Origin: Paraburkholderia sp. UYCP14C
GTDB taxonomy: Bacteria > Pseudomonadota > Gammaproteobacteria > Burkholderiales > Burkholderiaceae
Length of the DNA stretch: 64,000 bases
Direction: 5' to 3'
Assembly: GCF_004197395.1 (NCBI RefSeq)
Contig: NZ_SELS01000019.1
Location: forward strand, 1-64,000
A model generated the notes under the pieces. The model did no database searches. It was not told the origin of the DNA and saw only the letters and a list, made by a program, of their open reading frames with translations. Positions 47,464 to 55,370 of this stretch are shown here, one piece after another (positions within the stretch are counted from its first letter, which is position 1; every line of letters begins with the position of its first letter). The position numbers were made by a program, and so were the translations under genes.

Positions 47464-48462
47464 TCAGATTCTCGCGCTGGCCAGCGCTTCGATCAGGGTC
47501 CAGTACGGCGTGATCGAGCGCAAGCGGATCGGGTAGGTCCGCTGCAGCAGCGCGAGCGTCGCGTCGGTATCGGTGAGCTGATAGATGCCGGACACGCGCA
47601 GATCGGCGACGTCGTCGGCATAGCGCAACACGCCGGCGTGATAGCGCGCGAGTTCGTCGACGAGGTCCGCGATACGCATGTCGTTCGCGTAGAGCAGGCC
47701 ACGCGTCCACATCGCCTCGCGCGGGTCGAGCGCCTGCGGTGCCGCGATGCCGTCGCGTGTGAGCCTGCTCCATTGGCTCTGCGTCAGCATCAGCGCCGAG
47801 CCCTCGGCCGGCGTCGCCAACGCGTCACCGCGAAACGCGGCCACGCGTGTGAAACCATCCCGTTGCCTCACGCTGAACTGTGCGCCGCGCGCTTCGACGA
47901 CACCTTCGGCGGTCTGCACGAGCAAAGGTGTAGCAGTCGTCGCGGCGCCTGCTGGGCCCCGCACGTCGCTGACGGGCCGCACCATGATTTCCCCCGCGAG
48001 CAGATGAATGCGCCGAACGTTCGGCGCGAACGCGACGTTGATCGCGCTCGCGCTGCCCAGCGTGATCTGGGAGCCATCCGCAAGCAGCACATCATGCAGT
48101 TCGCCGGTCGCGGTGCGAAAGTCGGCGCTCCACGTGCGCCACGGCAGGCGGCTCGCGAGCCAGCCTGCGGGCGCGCCGATGGCGAGCCACGACAGCGTTT
48201 TCAGCGCGCGCCGCCGTCCCGTCGACACGCCGGCGATATCCGCGTCTTCGCGTAGTGCGGGGCCGCCGTACGCGGGCGGGGTGCCGGTCTCGTGCCGCAA
48301 TTGCTGAGCGAGCAGCCAGGCGCGTCGATGCGTGTCGCTCTGCTCGCGCCAACGCTCGCAGGCCGCGTGGTCCGCCGCGCTCGCGTGCGCCGAGTTCAGC
48401 CGAACCAGCAGACGCGCCGCCTGGCTCCGGATCTGTCGGTCAACAGCGGACGTGCTGGTCAT
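47464..48462 (-). CDS. FecR-type anti-sigma/regulator, orphan
   Basis: A 332-residue FecR-family protein. The N-terminal cytoplasmic part (QIRSQAARLLVRLNSAHASA, ACERWREQSDTHRRAWLLAQ) would hold an ECF sigma factor. A single membrane segment is LSWLAIGAPAGWLASRLPW (about residue 88), and the periplasmic FecR domain has TGELHDVLLADGSQITLGSA and FAPNVRRIHLLAGEIMVRP. FecR partners normally sit next to a fecI sigma gene and a TonB receptor; here neither is present. The ATG at 48462 fits the domain. It may act on a distant sigma factor or be a relic. Confidence 0.86.
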   Translation of the reverse strand: MTSTSAVDRQIRSQAARLLVRLNSAHASAADHAACERWREQSDTHRRAWLLAQQLRHETGTPPAYGGPALREDADIAGVSTGRRRALKTLSWLAIGAPAGWLASRLPWRTWSADFRTATGELHDVLLADGSQITLGSASAINVAFAPNVRRIHLLAGEIMVRPVSDVRGPAGAATTATPLLVQTAEGVVEARGAQFSVRQRDGFTRVAAFRGDALATPAEGSALMLTQSQWSRLTRDGIAAPQALDPREAMWTRGLLYANDMRIADLVDELARYHAGVLRYADDVADLRVSGIYQLTDTDATLALLQRTYPIRLRSITPYWTLIEALASARI

Positions 48463-48950
48463 GATTGGCCTGTTATTCCGTATTCGTTTTTCGCGAAACA
48501 TTTTTGTTAAATGCGCGGTACGCCGAAACGCATTTGACAAATGTGATTTAAAAATTGAATTTAACAAATCACATTTAACAATTCCTGTCTGTTGAATTAG
48601 CTATTCTCGGTGAAAATCCGACCGGAGTTCGCAGCGGATTTAAGCAATACGTTTATCCTAAGCGGAAGCGACTCGCTCAACCGATTTCTCCTTTGCTGAG
48701 TAGGGTCGAAATCACCAGAATGGTGCGTACGTTCAGTCATTTCTGAGCGGGATAACGCATTGTCATTGATACAAAAAAATTACGCCACGCGTATGCCTAT
48801 TATTTTTTCACGAATGCTTTTCATGAAATACGGCTAATTGCGTCACAAGCGAACGCTGCCTTTTTGTCACGAATTGCAGTGTGCCGGGTTTAGCTGACGG
48901 GCGTGTGAAGCCTGATGAAACTATTCGCCGGGTCATCGAGGAGGCGGACT
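48463..48950. other. AT-rich divergent region between fecR-like and EAL genes
   Basis: A 488-base spacer, clearly poorer in G+C than its flanks, without a credible gene. It contains a cluster of CATTTRACA-type elements and an 11-base inverted repeat (described separately), with AT-rich runs near 48770-48810. The base composition suggests foreign or strongly regulatory DNA. Confidence 0.6.
48505..48580. repeat. Cluster of CATTTRACA elements and inverted repeats
   Basis: TGTTAAATG (48505-48513), the palindrome CATTTG-A-CAAATG (48531-48543), and CATTTAACA (48572-48580) are variants of one motif. AAATGTGATTT (48539-48549) is mirrored by AAATCACATTT (48566-48576). The set begins about 40 bases upstream of the fecR-like ATG and looks like a multi-site operator. 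Confidence 0.6.
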
Positions 48951-49748
48951 GTGGGTGAAGAAAAAGTCATTGACGCGTGCAAGCGCGCATCGCTCGGCGC
49001 GCGGATCATCGCCGGGCTGCACGCGGGCGAGTTCACCGTCGCGTTTCAACCGGTCGTGCATGTGCAAACACGCGCGCTGTCTGGCGTCGAGTGTCTGTTG
49101 CGCTGGCGGCATCCGCAGTACGGGTTGCTGCTGCCCGGCGCATTCGAGTCGGCTCTGCACGATCCGGCGGTCGCGCACGAGGCGACGCGCTTCGTGCTAG
49201 ACGTCGCATTCCAGCGGCTGCGCGACAGACTGCGAGCCGGGGGCGCGCCGCCACTCGTTGCGATCAAGGTTCAACCGTGCCAACTGTTGGACGACTCGCT
49301 CGTGCGGACGATCGACGAGCTCACGCGCCGTGATGGCGTGCTTGCTTCGCGTACCGAACTCGAACTGGTCGAGAACGAGGAGACGCTTGCCGTCGTCGCG
49401 ACGCGCGAGTTCACCGCGCCGCTGCGCTCGCTCGGCGTGCAGCTCGCGCTCGACGACTTCGGCACCGGCTATTCGTCGCTTGCGACACTCGCCGGCGCGC
49501 GGGTCGATGCGGTGAAGCTCGCCCGCGAGTTCTTCCGTCTTGGGCCGCAGCACGCCGATTCGCGCGCCGCCTGCGTGATCCGCGGCGTGATCGACATCGT
49601 CGAGCGGCTCGGCATGCGCGCCGTCGTCCAAGGTGTAGAGAATGCTGCGCAGATGGCGTGGCTCGCGACGCTGCCTACGGTCTATGCGCAGGGCCATTAC
49701 GTCGGCAAGGCCATGTATGAATATCCCGCCACGCATGAACCCCGGTAA
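48951..49748 (+). CDS. EAL-domain protein with degenerate active site
   Basis: A 265-residue stand-alone EAL domain. The start is GTG 48951, after GAGGAGG. Compared with the intact EAL at 55-57 kb, several metal/catalytic positions have changed: the EAL triad is E47-C48-L49, the conserved Asn of AVNVSP is K106 in AIKVQP, and AEGVE is VQGVE (Gln227). Retained are the DDFGTGYSSL acidic pair (Asp168, Asp169), Lys189, Glu138 and Gln247. Loss of the Asn and the first Glu predicts weak or no c-di-GMP phosphodiesterase activity, so it may act as a binder. No input domain is fused to it. Confidence 0.86.
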   Translation: MGEEKVIDACKRASLGARIIAGLHAGEFTVAFQPVVHVQTRALSGVECLLRWRHPQYGLLLPGAFESALHDPAVAHEATRFVLDVAFQRLRDRLRAGGAPPLVAIKVQPCQLLDDSLVRTIDELTRRDGVLASRTELELVENEETLAVVATREFTAPLRSLGVQLALDDFGTGYSSLATLAGARVDAVKLAREFFRLGPQHADSRAACVIRGVIDIVERLGMRAVVQGVENAAQMAWLATLPTVYAQGHYVGKAMYEYPATHEPR

Positions 49749-49824
49749 AACTCCGTGCGCTGCCGCACCTTCGATGCAGACGAAAAAACGACCGCCGTAT
49801 CAAAGGCTTGCGGATTTTTCCGGG

Positions 49825-49865
49825 AAGTTATGCACAGATTTGCCAACAAAAACTGTGGGTAACTT
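49825..49865. promoter_or_regulatory. Inverted pair of DnaA-box-like sites
   Basis: TTATGCACA (49828-49836) fits the DnaA consensus TTATNCACA exactly, and TGTGGGTAA (49854-49862) is its one-mismatch mirror (TTACCCACA). The flanks extend the dyad to 13 bases per arm (AAGTTAtgCACAG and CTGTGGGTAACTT) around a 15-base spacer. It lies between the EAL and MFS genes, which converge here. Confidence 0.6.
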
Positions 49866-49936
49866 TGCGCGTGTCGTCGCGCAAGGAACTGCGTTTGCTA
49901 TCACGCGTGCCGCGCTGCGTCGCGCATCGAAGCGCG

Positions 49937-51169
49937 TCAGTCTTCGAGCGCCCACGCGCGCTTGCGGCGTAGCAGCGCCGAGCCGATCGATACTGCCGCG
50001 CCGATGCCGCCCATCGTCAGCGACAGCGCGACGATCAGCGGGCCGGTTTGCGTGCGCGCGGAGAACACGCCGACGAGCAGGCCGGCGAGCGGCTGCGTCA
50101 GGTTGTTCAGCAGAATCGCGACGCCGATCGTCTTGCCGTAGTCCTCGGGCGGAATGATTTGCAAACGCGCGCTGCGGATGTAGACGTTGAACATCTTGTC
50201 GAAGCCGACGATCAGCAGAAAGCCGAGCGCATAGCCCCACGGCGACGCGCTCGCGCCCGCGATCACGCCGCCCGCGCAGATCGTCACGAACGCGACGAGA
50301 CCGAGCACGCGCGCGGGCCAGCCGGCGCGCGCGACCGTCAGCAGCACCAGCACCGTGGCGATTGCGCCGGCCGTTTGCAGACCCGCGTAGTAGCGGTTCG
50401 ATTGCGCATGCAAGCCCGTCACCATCGCCGCCGATGTCGCGAGCGTGACGCCGATCACGAGGTTCTCCGCGGCCGCCAGCATGATGACCTTCTTCAGTCC
50501 CGGCAGCGTCCACACGTGATTGAGCGCGATGCGCAGCGGTGTGGTCCAGTGAGCGGTGGGCGCGAACGATTCAGCGGGCGAATCAGCGGACCTTTGAGCG
50601 GGCGCGCGAAAGCCGCTCAGTCGCTGCCAGACGAACAGCGCGGCGTCGGCGCACAGAAACAGCACGCCGGTCGCGGCGACCACCCATTCCCAACGCCACA
50701 CACCGAGCAGCAGCGCGGCGAGCATCGGCCCGAGCACGAAGCCGAGCTGATCGGCCAGTTGCGAATACGCGAGCACCTTCTGGATCTGCTGCGTGCTGAA
50801 GATCTGCGGCAGCATCACCTCGCGCGCGACGAGCCCCTGGCTCGTCAGCACGCCGCACGCGGCCGACAGCGCGATCAGCCAGCCGATGCCGCCGAACAGC
50901 GCATACGCGGCGATACCACCGAAGCATGCGAGCGCACGCACCGCCTGGCTCAGCCGCATCAGACGCAGCGGCGGGAAGCGGTCGCAGAGCGCGCCGAAGA
51001 ACGGGAACACGAGGTAACGCGGCAGCGTTTCGATGAAGAACGCGAGGCCCGACCACGAGACCTGGCGCGTCGTTTGAAACACCACGAGCGGCACCAGAAA
51101 GAGCAGGATCTGATCGGCGAGACGCGCGATGAACAGCGAGCAGAAGAAGGCCTGATGGTTGACGCGCAC
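49937..51169 (-). CDS. Major facilitator superfamily transporter
   Basis: A 410-residue inner-membrane carrier with about 12 hydrophobic helices. The first loop has the MFS signature-like FGALCDRFPPLRLMRL, and the second half repeats a weaker version. The sequence resembles drug or metabolite efflux carriers of the enterobactin-exporter-like type, but substrate prediction is not safe. The ATG at 51169 starts MRVNHQAFFCSLFIARLADQ. It is downstream (same strand) of the VOC gene by about 60 bases and may be co-transcribed with it. Confidence 0.87.
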   Translation of the reverse strand: MRVNHQAFFCSLFIARLADQILLFLVPLVVFQTTRQVSWSGLAFFIETLPRYLVFPFFGALCDRFPPLRLMRLSQAVRALACFGGIAAYALFGGIGWLIALSAACGVLTSQGLVAREVMLPQIFSTQQIQKVLAYSQLADQLGFVLGPMLAALLLGVWRWEWVVAATGVLFLCADAALFVWQRLSGFRAPAQRSADSPAESFAPTAHWTTPLRIALNHVWTLPGLKKVIMLAAAENLVIGVTLATSAAMVTGLHAQSNRYYAGLQTAGAIATVLVLLTVARAGWPARVLGLVAFVTICAGGVIAGASASPWGYALGFLLIVGFDKMFNVYIRSARLQIIPPEDYGKTIGVAILLNNLTQPLAGLLVGVFSARTQTGPLIVALSLTMGGIGAAVSIGSALLRRKRAWALED

Positions 51170-51232
51170 CGTGGTTGTCTCGCCGTGTTGGGGTCGAGAG
51201 CGATCCTATCAAAAGATCGCGCGTGCGCCGTC

Positions 51233-51709
51233 TTACTCGCCGCGATACGCGTGTTCGAGGAGCGCGATATCGAGCTTGACCATCTTCATCATCGCCGCCA
51301 TCACGCGGCTTGCCTTCTTGCGATCCGGGTCGAGCACCATCTCCAGCAGCACGCTGGGGGTGATCTGCCACGACACGCCGAAGCGGTCCCGCAGCCAGCC
51401 GCAGGCCACCGGCTCGCCGCCGCCGTCCAGCAGCTTCGACCAGTAGCGGTCGACTTCTTCCTGCGAGTCGCAGTGCACCAGCAGCGAGATCGCCGGTGTG
51501 AATTGATATTGAGGGCCACCGTTCAGAGCCATGAACTGCTGGCCTTCGATCTCGAACGTGATGGCCAGGACTTCGCCTTCCGGTCCTGGACCGGCATCCG
51601 TGTAGTGCAGCGTGGTGGCGATGCGCGAAGCCGGAAACACCGATGTGTAGAACTCCGCGGCTTCTTCCGCGTTGCCGTCGAACCACAGGCACGGCGCGAT
51701 TTTCTGCAT
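51233..51709 (-). CDS. VOC family (PhnB-like) protein
   Basis: A 158-residue VOC protein: MQKIAPCLWFDGNAEEAAEF, YTSVFPASRI, a central FMALNGGPQYQFTPAISLLV and RDRFGVSWQITPSVLLEMV. The ATG is preceded by GAAGGAGCAACG. It lies 68 bases downstream of another PhnB-like gene on the same strand, so the two probably form an operon. No ligand or reaction is known. Confidence 0.88.
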   Translation of the reverse strand: MQKIAPCLWFDGNAEEAAEFYTSVFPASRIATTLHYTDAGPGPEGEVLAITFEIEGQQFMALNGGPQYQFTPAISLLVHCDSQEEVDRYWSKLLDGGGEPVACGWLRDRFGVSWQITPSVLLEMVLDPDRKKASRVMAAMMKMVKLDIALLEHAYRGE

Positions 51710-51777
51710 GACGTTGCTCCTTCGTGATGTGCCGACGGTGGGCGCGGGCGTGCGTTCGCCCGACGCCCACCGGCCTC

Positions 51778-52263
51778 TCACTTCTTCTCTTCGGGCGCGC
51801 AGTTCATTGCTGCCATCGCCTGCTGGATTTCCTCGGCGCTCAGGTCGCGCTTGTGCGTCGCGAGCGACCAGCTGTGGCCGAACGGATCCTTGACCTGGCC
51901 GTAGCGGTCGCCCCAGAACATGTCGGTGACGGGCATCGTGACGGTCGCGCCCGCGTCGACCGCCTGTTTGAAACTCGCGTCGACGTCCGGGACGTAGTAG
52001 TGAATCGTGACCGGCGTGCCCTTCAGCGTGTTGGGGCCGAAGCTCTGATGCTCGGGCCATTCGTCGGTCAGCATTAGCATCGAGTCGCCGATTTTCAAGG
52101 TCGCGTGCATCACCTTGCCGTCGGGGCCCGGCAGACGGATCTGTTCGACGGCGTTGAAGGCTTTCGTATAGAACGCGATCGCTTCGGCGGCGTTCTTGCA
52201 GATCAGGTACGGCGTGAGCGAGTGCATCCCGTCCGGGATCGGTTTGACTGCGGCGCTGGACAT
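51778..52263 (-). CDS. VOC family (glyoxalase/bleomycin-resistance-like) protein
   Basis: A 161-residue VOC protein starting MSSAAVKPIPDGMHSLTPYL, with KNAAEAIAFYTKAFNAVEQI and DMFWGDRYGQVKDPFGHSWS, the strongly conserved end block of this subgroup. It is preceded by CAAGGAGTCACTGTC. The long in-frame extension seen upstream runs across the intergenic hairpin and the NlpC/P60 gene and is not real. Some relatives bind antibiotics; that cannot be claimed here. Confidence 0.9.
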   Translation of the reverse strand: MSSAAVKPIPDGMHSLTPYLICKNAAEAIAFYTKAFNAVEQIRLPGPDGKVMHATLKIGDSMLMLTDEWPEHQSFGPNTLKGTPVTIHYYVPDVDASFKQAVDAGATVTMPVTDMFWGDRYGQVKDPFGHSWSLATHKRDLSAEEIQQAMAAMNCAPEEKK

Positions 52264-52412
52264 GACAGTGACTCCTTGAAGTAACGGTTCCTCAGTGGAA
52301 AGACCGGCTGCGTGAGCTGGGTCTTCAACGTTACGACGAGTTTGTGACTGTCGGATCGACACTCCGAGAAAAATATTTTTTGGGGGAGGGCGAGGGCGGG
52401 GGCCCTCGCCAT

Positions 52413-53975
52413 TCAACCCGCCGGATTGTCCTCGTCCGCGGGCGGCGCGGACGATGGCGCCGCGCTGCCCGCCGGTGCGCCGAGGATGCTGATCTGGAAC
52501 GTATGGGTCGCGGCAAGCGACTGCAGCGTCGCGTCTTCGGGGACGTGCTCGTCGAGCGGCAGGATCACCGAGCCGCCGATCACCGCGCGCCGGCTGTTGT
52601 CGGCCGGACGCAGGCCCCACACGTCCTGATAGACGACGGGGACCGTGACGCCGTCGCGTGTCGTGTTGCCGAGGTACAGCATCACGTGGCCGCCGATATA
52701 GATCAGCGTGCGCAGCGGCACCCCATGACGCGCCAGATAGTCGAGCCGCTCGGCGGGCGACGACTCCGACAGATCGACCATGCGGCCGGCGCTCATCTGC
52801 GTCGACGAATGGCGCGGCAGCCACACGCCGAACGCGGCGAAGATGCTTTGCAGTTCCGACGAGCAGTCGTTGTAGAGCCCGCTGTTGCCCCAGCCGTACG
52901 GCCGGCCGATCAGCGCCTTCAATAGCATCGCGAGATGGCGCGGTGTCGCGGCGAGCGGCATCGGCGTGATCTGCGTGGCGTCGAGCGACGCGCTGCGGAT
53001 CAGCGCGCGGCCGTCGACGTCGCGCGCGGGAACGAGCAGCTCGCGCGTGACCGGGTTGGTGCTGGCCGTGGCTGACGATGCCGGGGCACCCGCCACCAGC
53101 GGCAGCATCGTCCCGGCCGGGGCAGCGAAGCGGAACACGCCATGACTGTCGCTGATCGCCGCCGACGCGACGATCACCGCCCCCAGCGACTTTCCGGCCG
53201 CCGCGCGCCATTGATCGATGAAACGCTCGTCGGCGAACGCGACGCCGTCGCTGCGCACCCAGCCCTGCACGTCGGGCGTCTGCACGTAATGCCACGCACC
53301 GTCGACGCTGCTGCCGAGCACGTAGAGCGGCGTGCCTGGCCGCACCGCCGAGATCTGCAGGTTGTCGAACGGATAACCTTCGCCGGCCAGGTGATGGTCG
53401 TAAAACGACGGATCGGTGGTCGGCAGCTCGCGCACCATCAGGTTGCCCGTTGCGATCGCGCGCCGCTCGGGCTGGTAGACCGGCGTTTGCGTGAACTGCG
53501 CTAGGTTGATGTTGCGCGCGATCGCGTCGATCCACGCCTTGTCGTGCGGCCGGAAGTTTTCGCCGTAACCGATGACGCTGCCATGCTTGCCGGTGTTGTC
53601 GAACTTGTCGATGCGGCGCTGTTGCAGTGCGGCAATGTCCTCGCCCTGTTCGCGAAACACGCGGGTGGTGACCCACGCGGGATTCCACGGCGACGGCGCG
53701 TTCTCGCCCGTGCCGAAGTAGCGCGCGAACAGCGCGTCGAAATGCGCGCGCTGCTCGGCGGCGCTCAGAAACGGCCGATCGTAGTCGGGGCTGTTCGGAT
53801 CGAGCCAGTGATCGACGTTCTGGTCGTAGTGGTCGAGCGGAAACAGCGTGACGTTGTCGACGAACGCGTGCGTGTCGCGCGGCGGCGTCGGCGTGCCGCA
53901 TGCGACGAGCGTCGTGACGGCGGCGCACAGTAAGACGGCGCGGCAGGCACGGCGGGAGAGTACGGCGACGGGCAT
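52413..53975 (-). CDS. SH3 and NlpC/P60 domain lipoprotein (peptidoglycan hydrolase)
   Basis: A 520-residue predicted lipoprotein: signal AVLLCAAVTTLVAC with its lipobox, then an SH3-like region (about residues 200-300, ISAVRPGTPLYVLGSSVDGA) and a C-terminal NlpC/P60 peptidase. Its cysteine nucleophile is in GLYNDCSSELQSIF, within IGRPYGWGNSG, and the histidine in IYIGGHVMLYLGN. It would cut peptide stems of peptidoglycan in the periplasm. The ATG at 53975 begins a proper signal but has no clear ribosome-binding site. A longer in-frame start at 54059 exists. Confidence 0.85.
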   Translation of the reverse strand: MPVAVLSRRACRAVLLCAAVTTLVACGTPTPPRDTHAFVDNVTLFPLDHYDQNVDHWLDPNSPDYDRPFLSAAEQRAHFDALFARYFGTGENAPSPWNPAWVTTRVFREQGEDIAALQQRRIDKFDNTGKHGSVIGYGENFRPHDKAWIDAIARNINLAQFTQTPVYQPERRAIATGNLMVRELPTTDPSFYDHHLAGEGYPFDNLQISAVRPGTPLYVLGSSVDGAWHYVQTPDVQGWVRSDGVAFADERFIDQWRAAAGKSLGAVIVASAAISDSHGVFRFAAPAGTMLPLVAGAPASSATASTNPVTRELLVPARDVDGRALIRSASLDATQITPMPLAATPRHLAMLLKALIGRPYGWGNSGLYNDCSSELQSIFAAFGVWLPRHSSTQMSAGRMVDLSESSPAERLDYLARHGVPLRTLIYIGGHVMLYLGNTTRDGVTVPVVYQDVWGLRPADNSRRAVIGGSVILPLDEHVPEDATLQSLAATHTFQISILGAPAGSAAPSSAPPADEDNPAG

Positions 53976-54142
53976 AAAGATCCGGCGTAGGAGGTCCAAG
54001 GCCACGATGATACGGTGTCGGGGATGTCCACGGCGCATTGGATTTTGCCGGCGGCCCACGCGGCTTCCACGCGGCTTCCATTACACTCGCTCGATCTGTC
54101 CACTCGCGCGTTGCGACGCGCTTCAATCGCAGGGAGTCAGCC

Positions 54143-54568
54143 ATGAAAACCAGCGCACGCAATCAGTTCAGCGGCGAAGTTACCGACGTCACGCACGGTG
54201 CGGTCAACGACGATGTCACGCTGCGCACGTCGGACGGTCTGGAGGTCGTCGCGATCATCACGCACGGCAGCGCGAAGTCGCTCGGGCTTGCGCCCGGCAA
54301 GCAGGCATTTGCGCTCGTGAAGGCATCGTCGGTGATCGTGATGGTCGACGTCGCGAGGCAACAGGTATCGGCGCGCAACTGCATCGAGGGGACCGTCGCG
54401 GCCGTGACGAAGGGCGCGGTCAATTCTGAGGTGACGATCAGCGCGGGCAGCGCGCAGATCGCCGCGATCATCACCAACGACAGCGTCGCGCGCCTCGGCC
54501 TCGCCAGCGGCAAGCCGGCGACGGCGATTTTCAAGGCGTCGAGCGTGATTATCGGTGTCGATCAGTAG
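54143..54568 (+). CDS. Tandem Mop (TOBE) molybdate-binding protein
   Basis: A 141-residue cytoplasmic protein of two Mop repeats: FSGEVTDVTHGAVNDDVTLR and a second IEGTVAAVTKGAVNSEVTIS, each followed by a SARLGL/KSLGL and KASSVI block. Such molbindins store molybdate or tungstate. No modABC transport or molybdoenzyme gene is near. The ATG has AGGGAGTCAG upstream. It is divergent from the NlpC/P60 gene and upstream of the msrC-like gene. Confidence 0.92.
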   Translation: MKTSARNQFSGEVTDVTHGAVNDDVTLRTSDGLEVVAIITHGSAKSLGLAPGKQAFALVKASSVIVMVDVARQQVSARNCIEGTVAAVTKGAVNSEVTISAGSAQIAAIITNDSVARLGLASGKPATAIFKASSVIIGVDQ

Positions 54569-54670
54569 CAGGCTCTAACGTGAATACCCGCGCAGGGCGC
54601 GCGGGGATTGCGCTTGCTTTACACTGCACCCCTTCCCGCATTCCATCCCGCTCTGATCACGGACGCCGTC

Positions 54671-55171
54671 ATGTTCGAAGTTTCCTCCGCCTCGCATCTG
54701 CCCAAAGCCGCGCAATACGAAGAACTGGTCGCGCAGGCGCGCGCGCTGCTCGCCGGCGAAACCGACTGGATCGCCAACGCGGCGAATTTCTCGTCGTTCG
54801 TGTTTCATTCGTTGAGCGATCTGAACTGGGCCGGCTTTTACTTTCACGACGGCCGCGAACTGGTGGTCGGCCCGTTCCAGGGCAAGCCCGCGTGCGTGCG
54901 CATTGCGCTCGGCAAGGGCGTCTGCGGTACGGCCGCACAAACCCGTCAGACCCAGGTCGTGCGCGACGTGCACGAGTTTCCCGGCCATATCGCGTGCGAT
55001 TCGGCGTCGCAATCGGAGATCGTGGTGCCGCTCGTCGCGCCCGACGGTACGCTGATCGGCGTGTGGGATGTCGATAGCCCGGTCGTCGCCCGCTTCGACG
55101 AGGAGGACGCGAAGGGCATGGAAGCGCTCTGCGCGGTGTTCATCGAGGCGGCGCTGCCGCGCGGCGTGTAG
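54671..55171 (+). CDS. msrC: Free methionine-R-sulfoxide reductase (GAF type)
   Basis: A 166-residue GAF-domain enzyme that reduces free methionine-(R)-sulfoxide. Key residues are the three cysteines: first in KPACVRIALG, second in GKGVCGTAA, third in GHIACDSASQSEIVVP, the last being the usual catalytic one. NWAGFYFHDGRELVVGPFQG and LIGVWDVDSPVVARF are family features. The ATG starts MFEVSSASHLPKAAQY. It protects against oxidation and is probably transcribed on its own. Confidence 0.95.
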   Translation: MFEVSSASHLPKAAQYEELVAQARALLAGETDWIANAANFSSFVFHSLSDLNWAGFYFHDGRELVVGPFQGKPACVRIALGKGVCGTAAQTRQTQVVRDVHEFPGHIACDSASQSEIVVPLVAPDGTLIGVWDVDSPVVARFDEEDAKGMEALCAVFIEAALPRGV

Positions 55172-55370
55172 CGTTCGCTGTAGGTTTTCGCGGCTTTTTT
55201 CGAGGTTTGTCTCGACCCGTCAGGCCGCCGGATCGCGAGCGAAAGTCGATATCATAGGCACACTCGCCACGCGCGACGCAGCGCAGCGCAATGCGCCGCT
55301 GTGACGTCCGCGCGCCATGCGTCGGGAACACGCGGATTCGCTTCGATTACCGGGGACAAAGGCCGGCGCG

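Noticed and set aside
52367-52410. Hairpin GGCGAGGG/CCCTCGCC after the NlpC/P60 gene as a terminator
   Set aside because: The T-rich tract is about 15 bases from the stem, too far for a standard intrinsic terminator; noted only as a hairpin.
51778-54162. One 794-residue fused VOC protein
   Set aside because: The frame merely stays open through the spacer and the NlpC/P60 gene; ATG 52263 with AAGGAG starts the real VOC protein.
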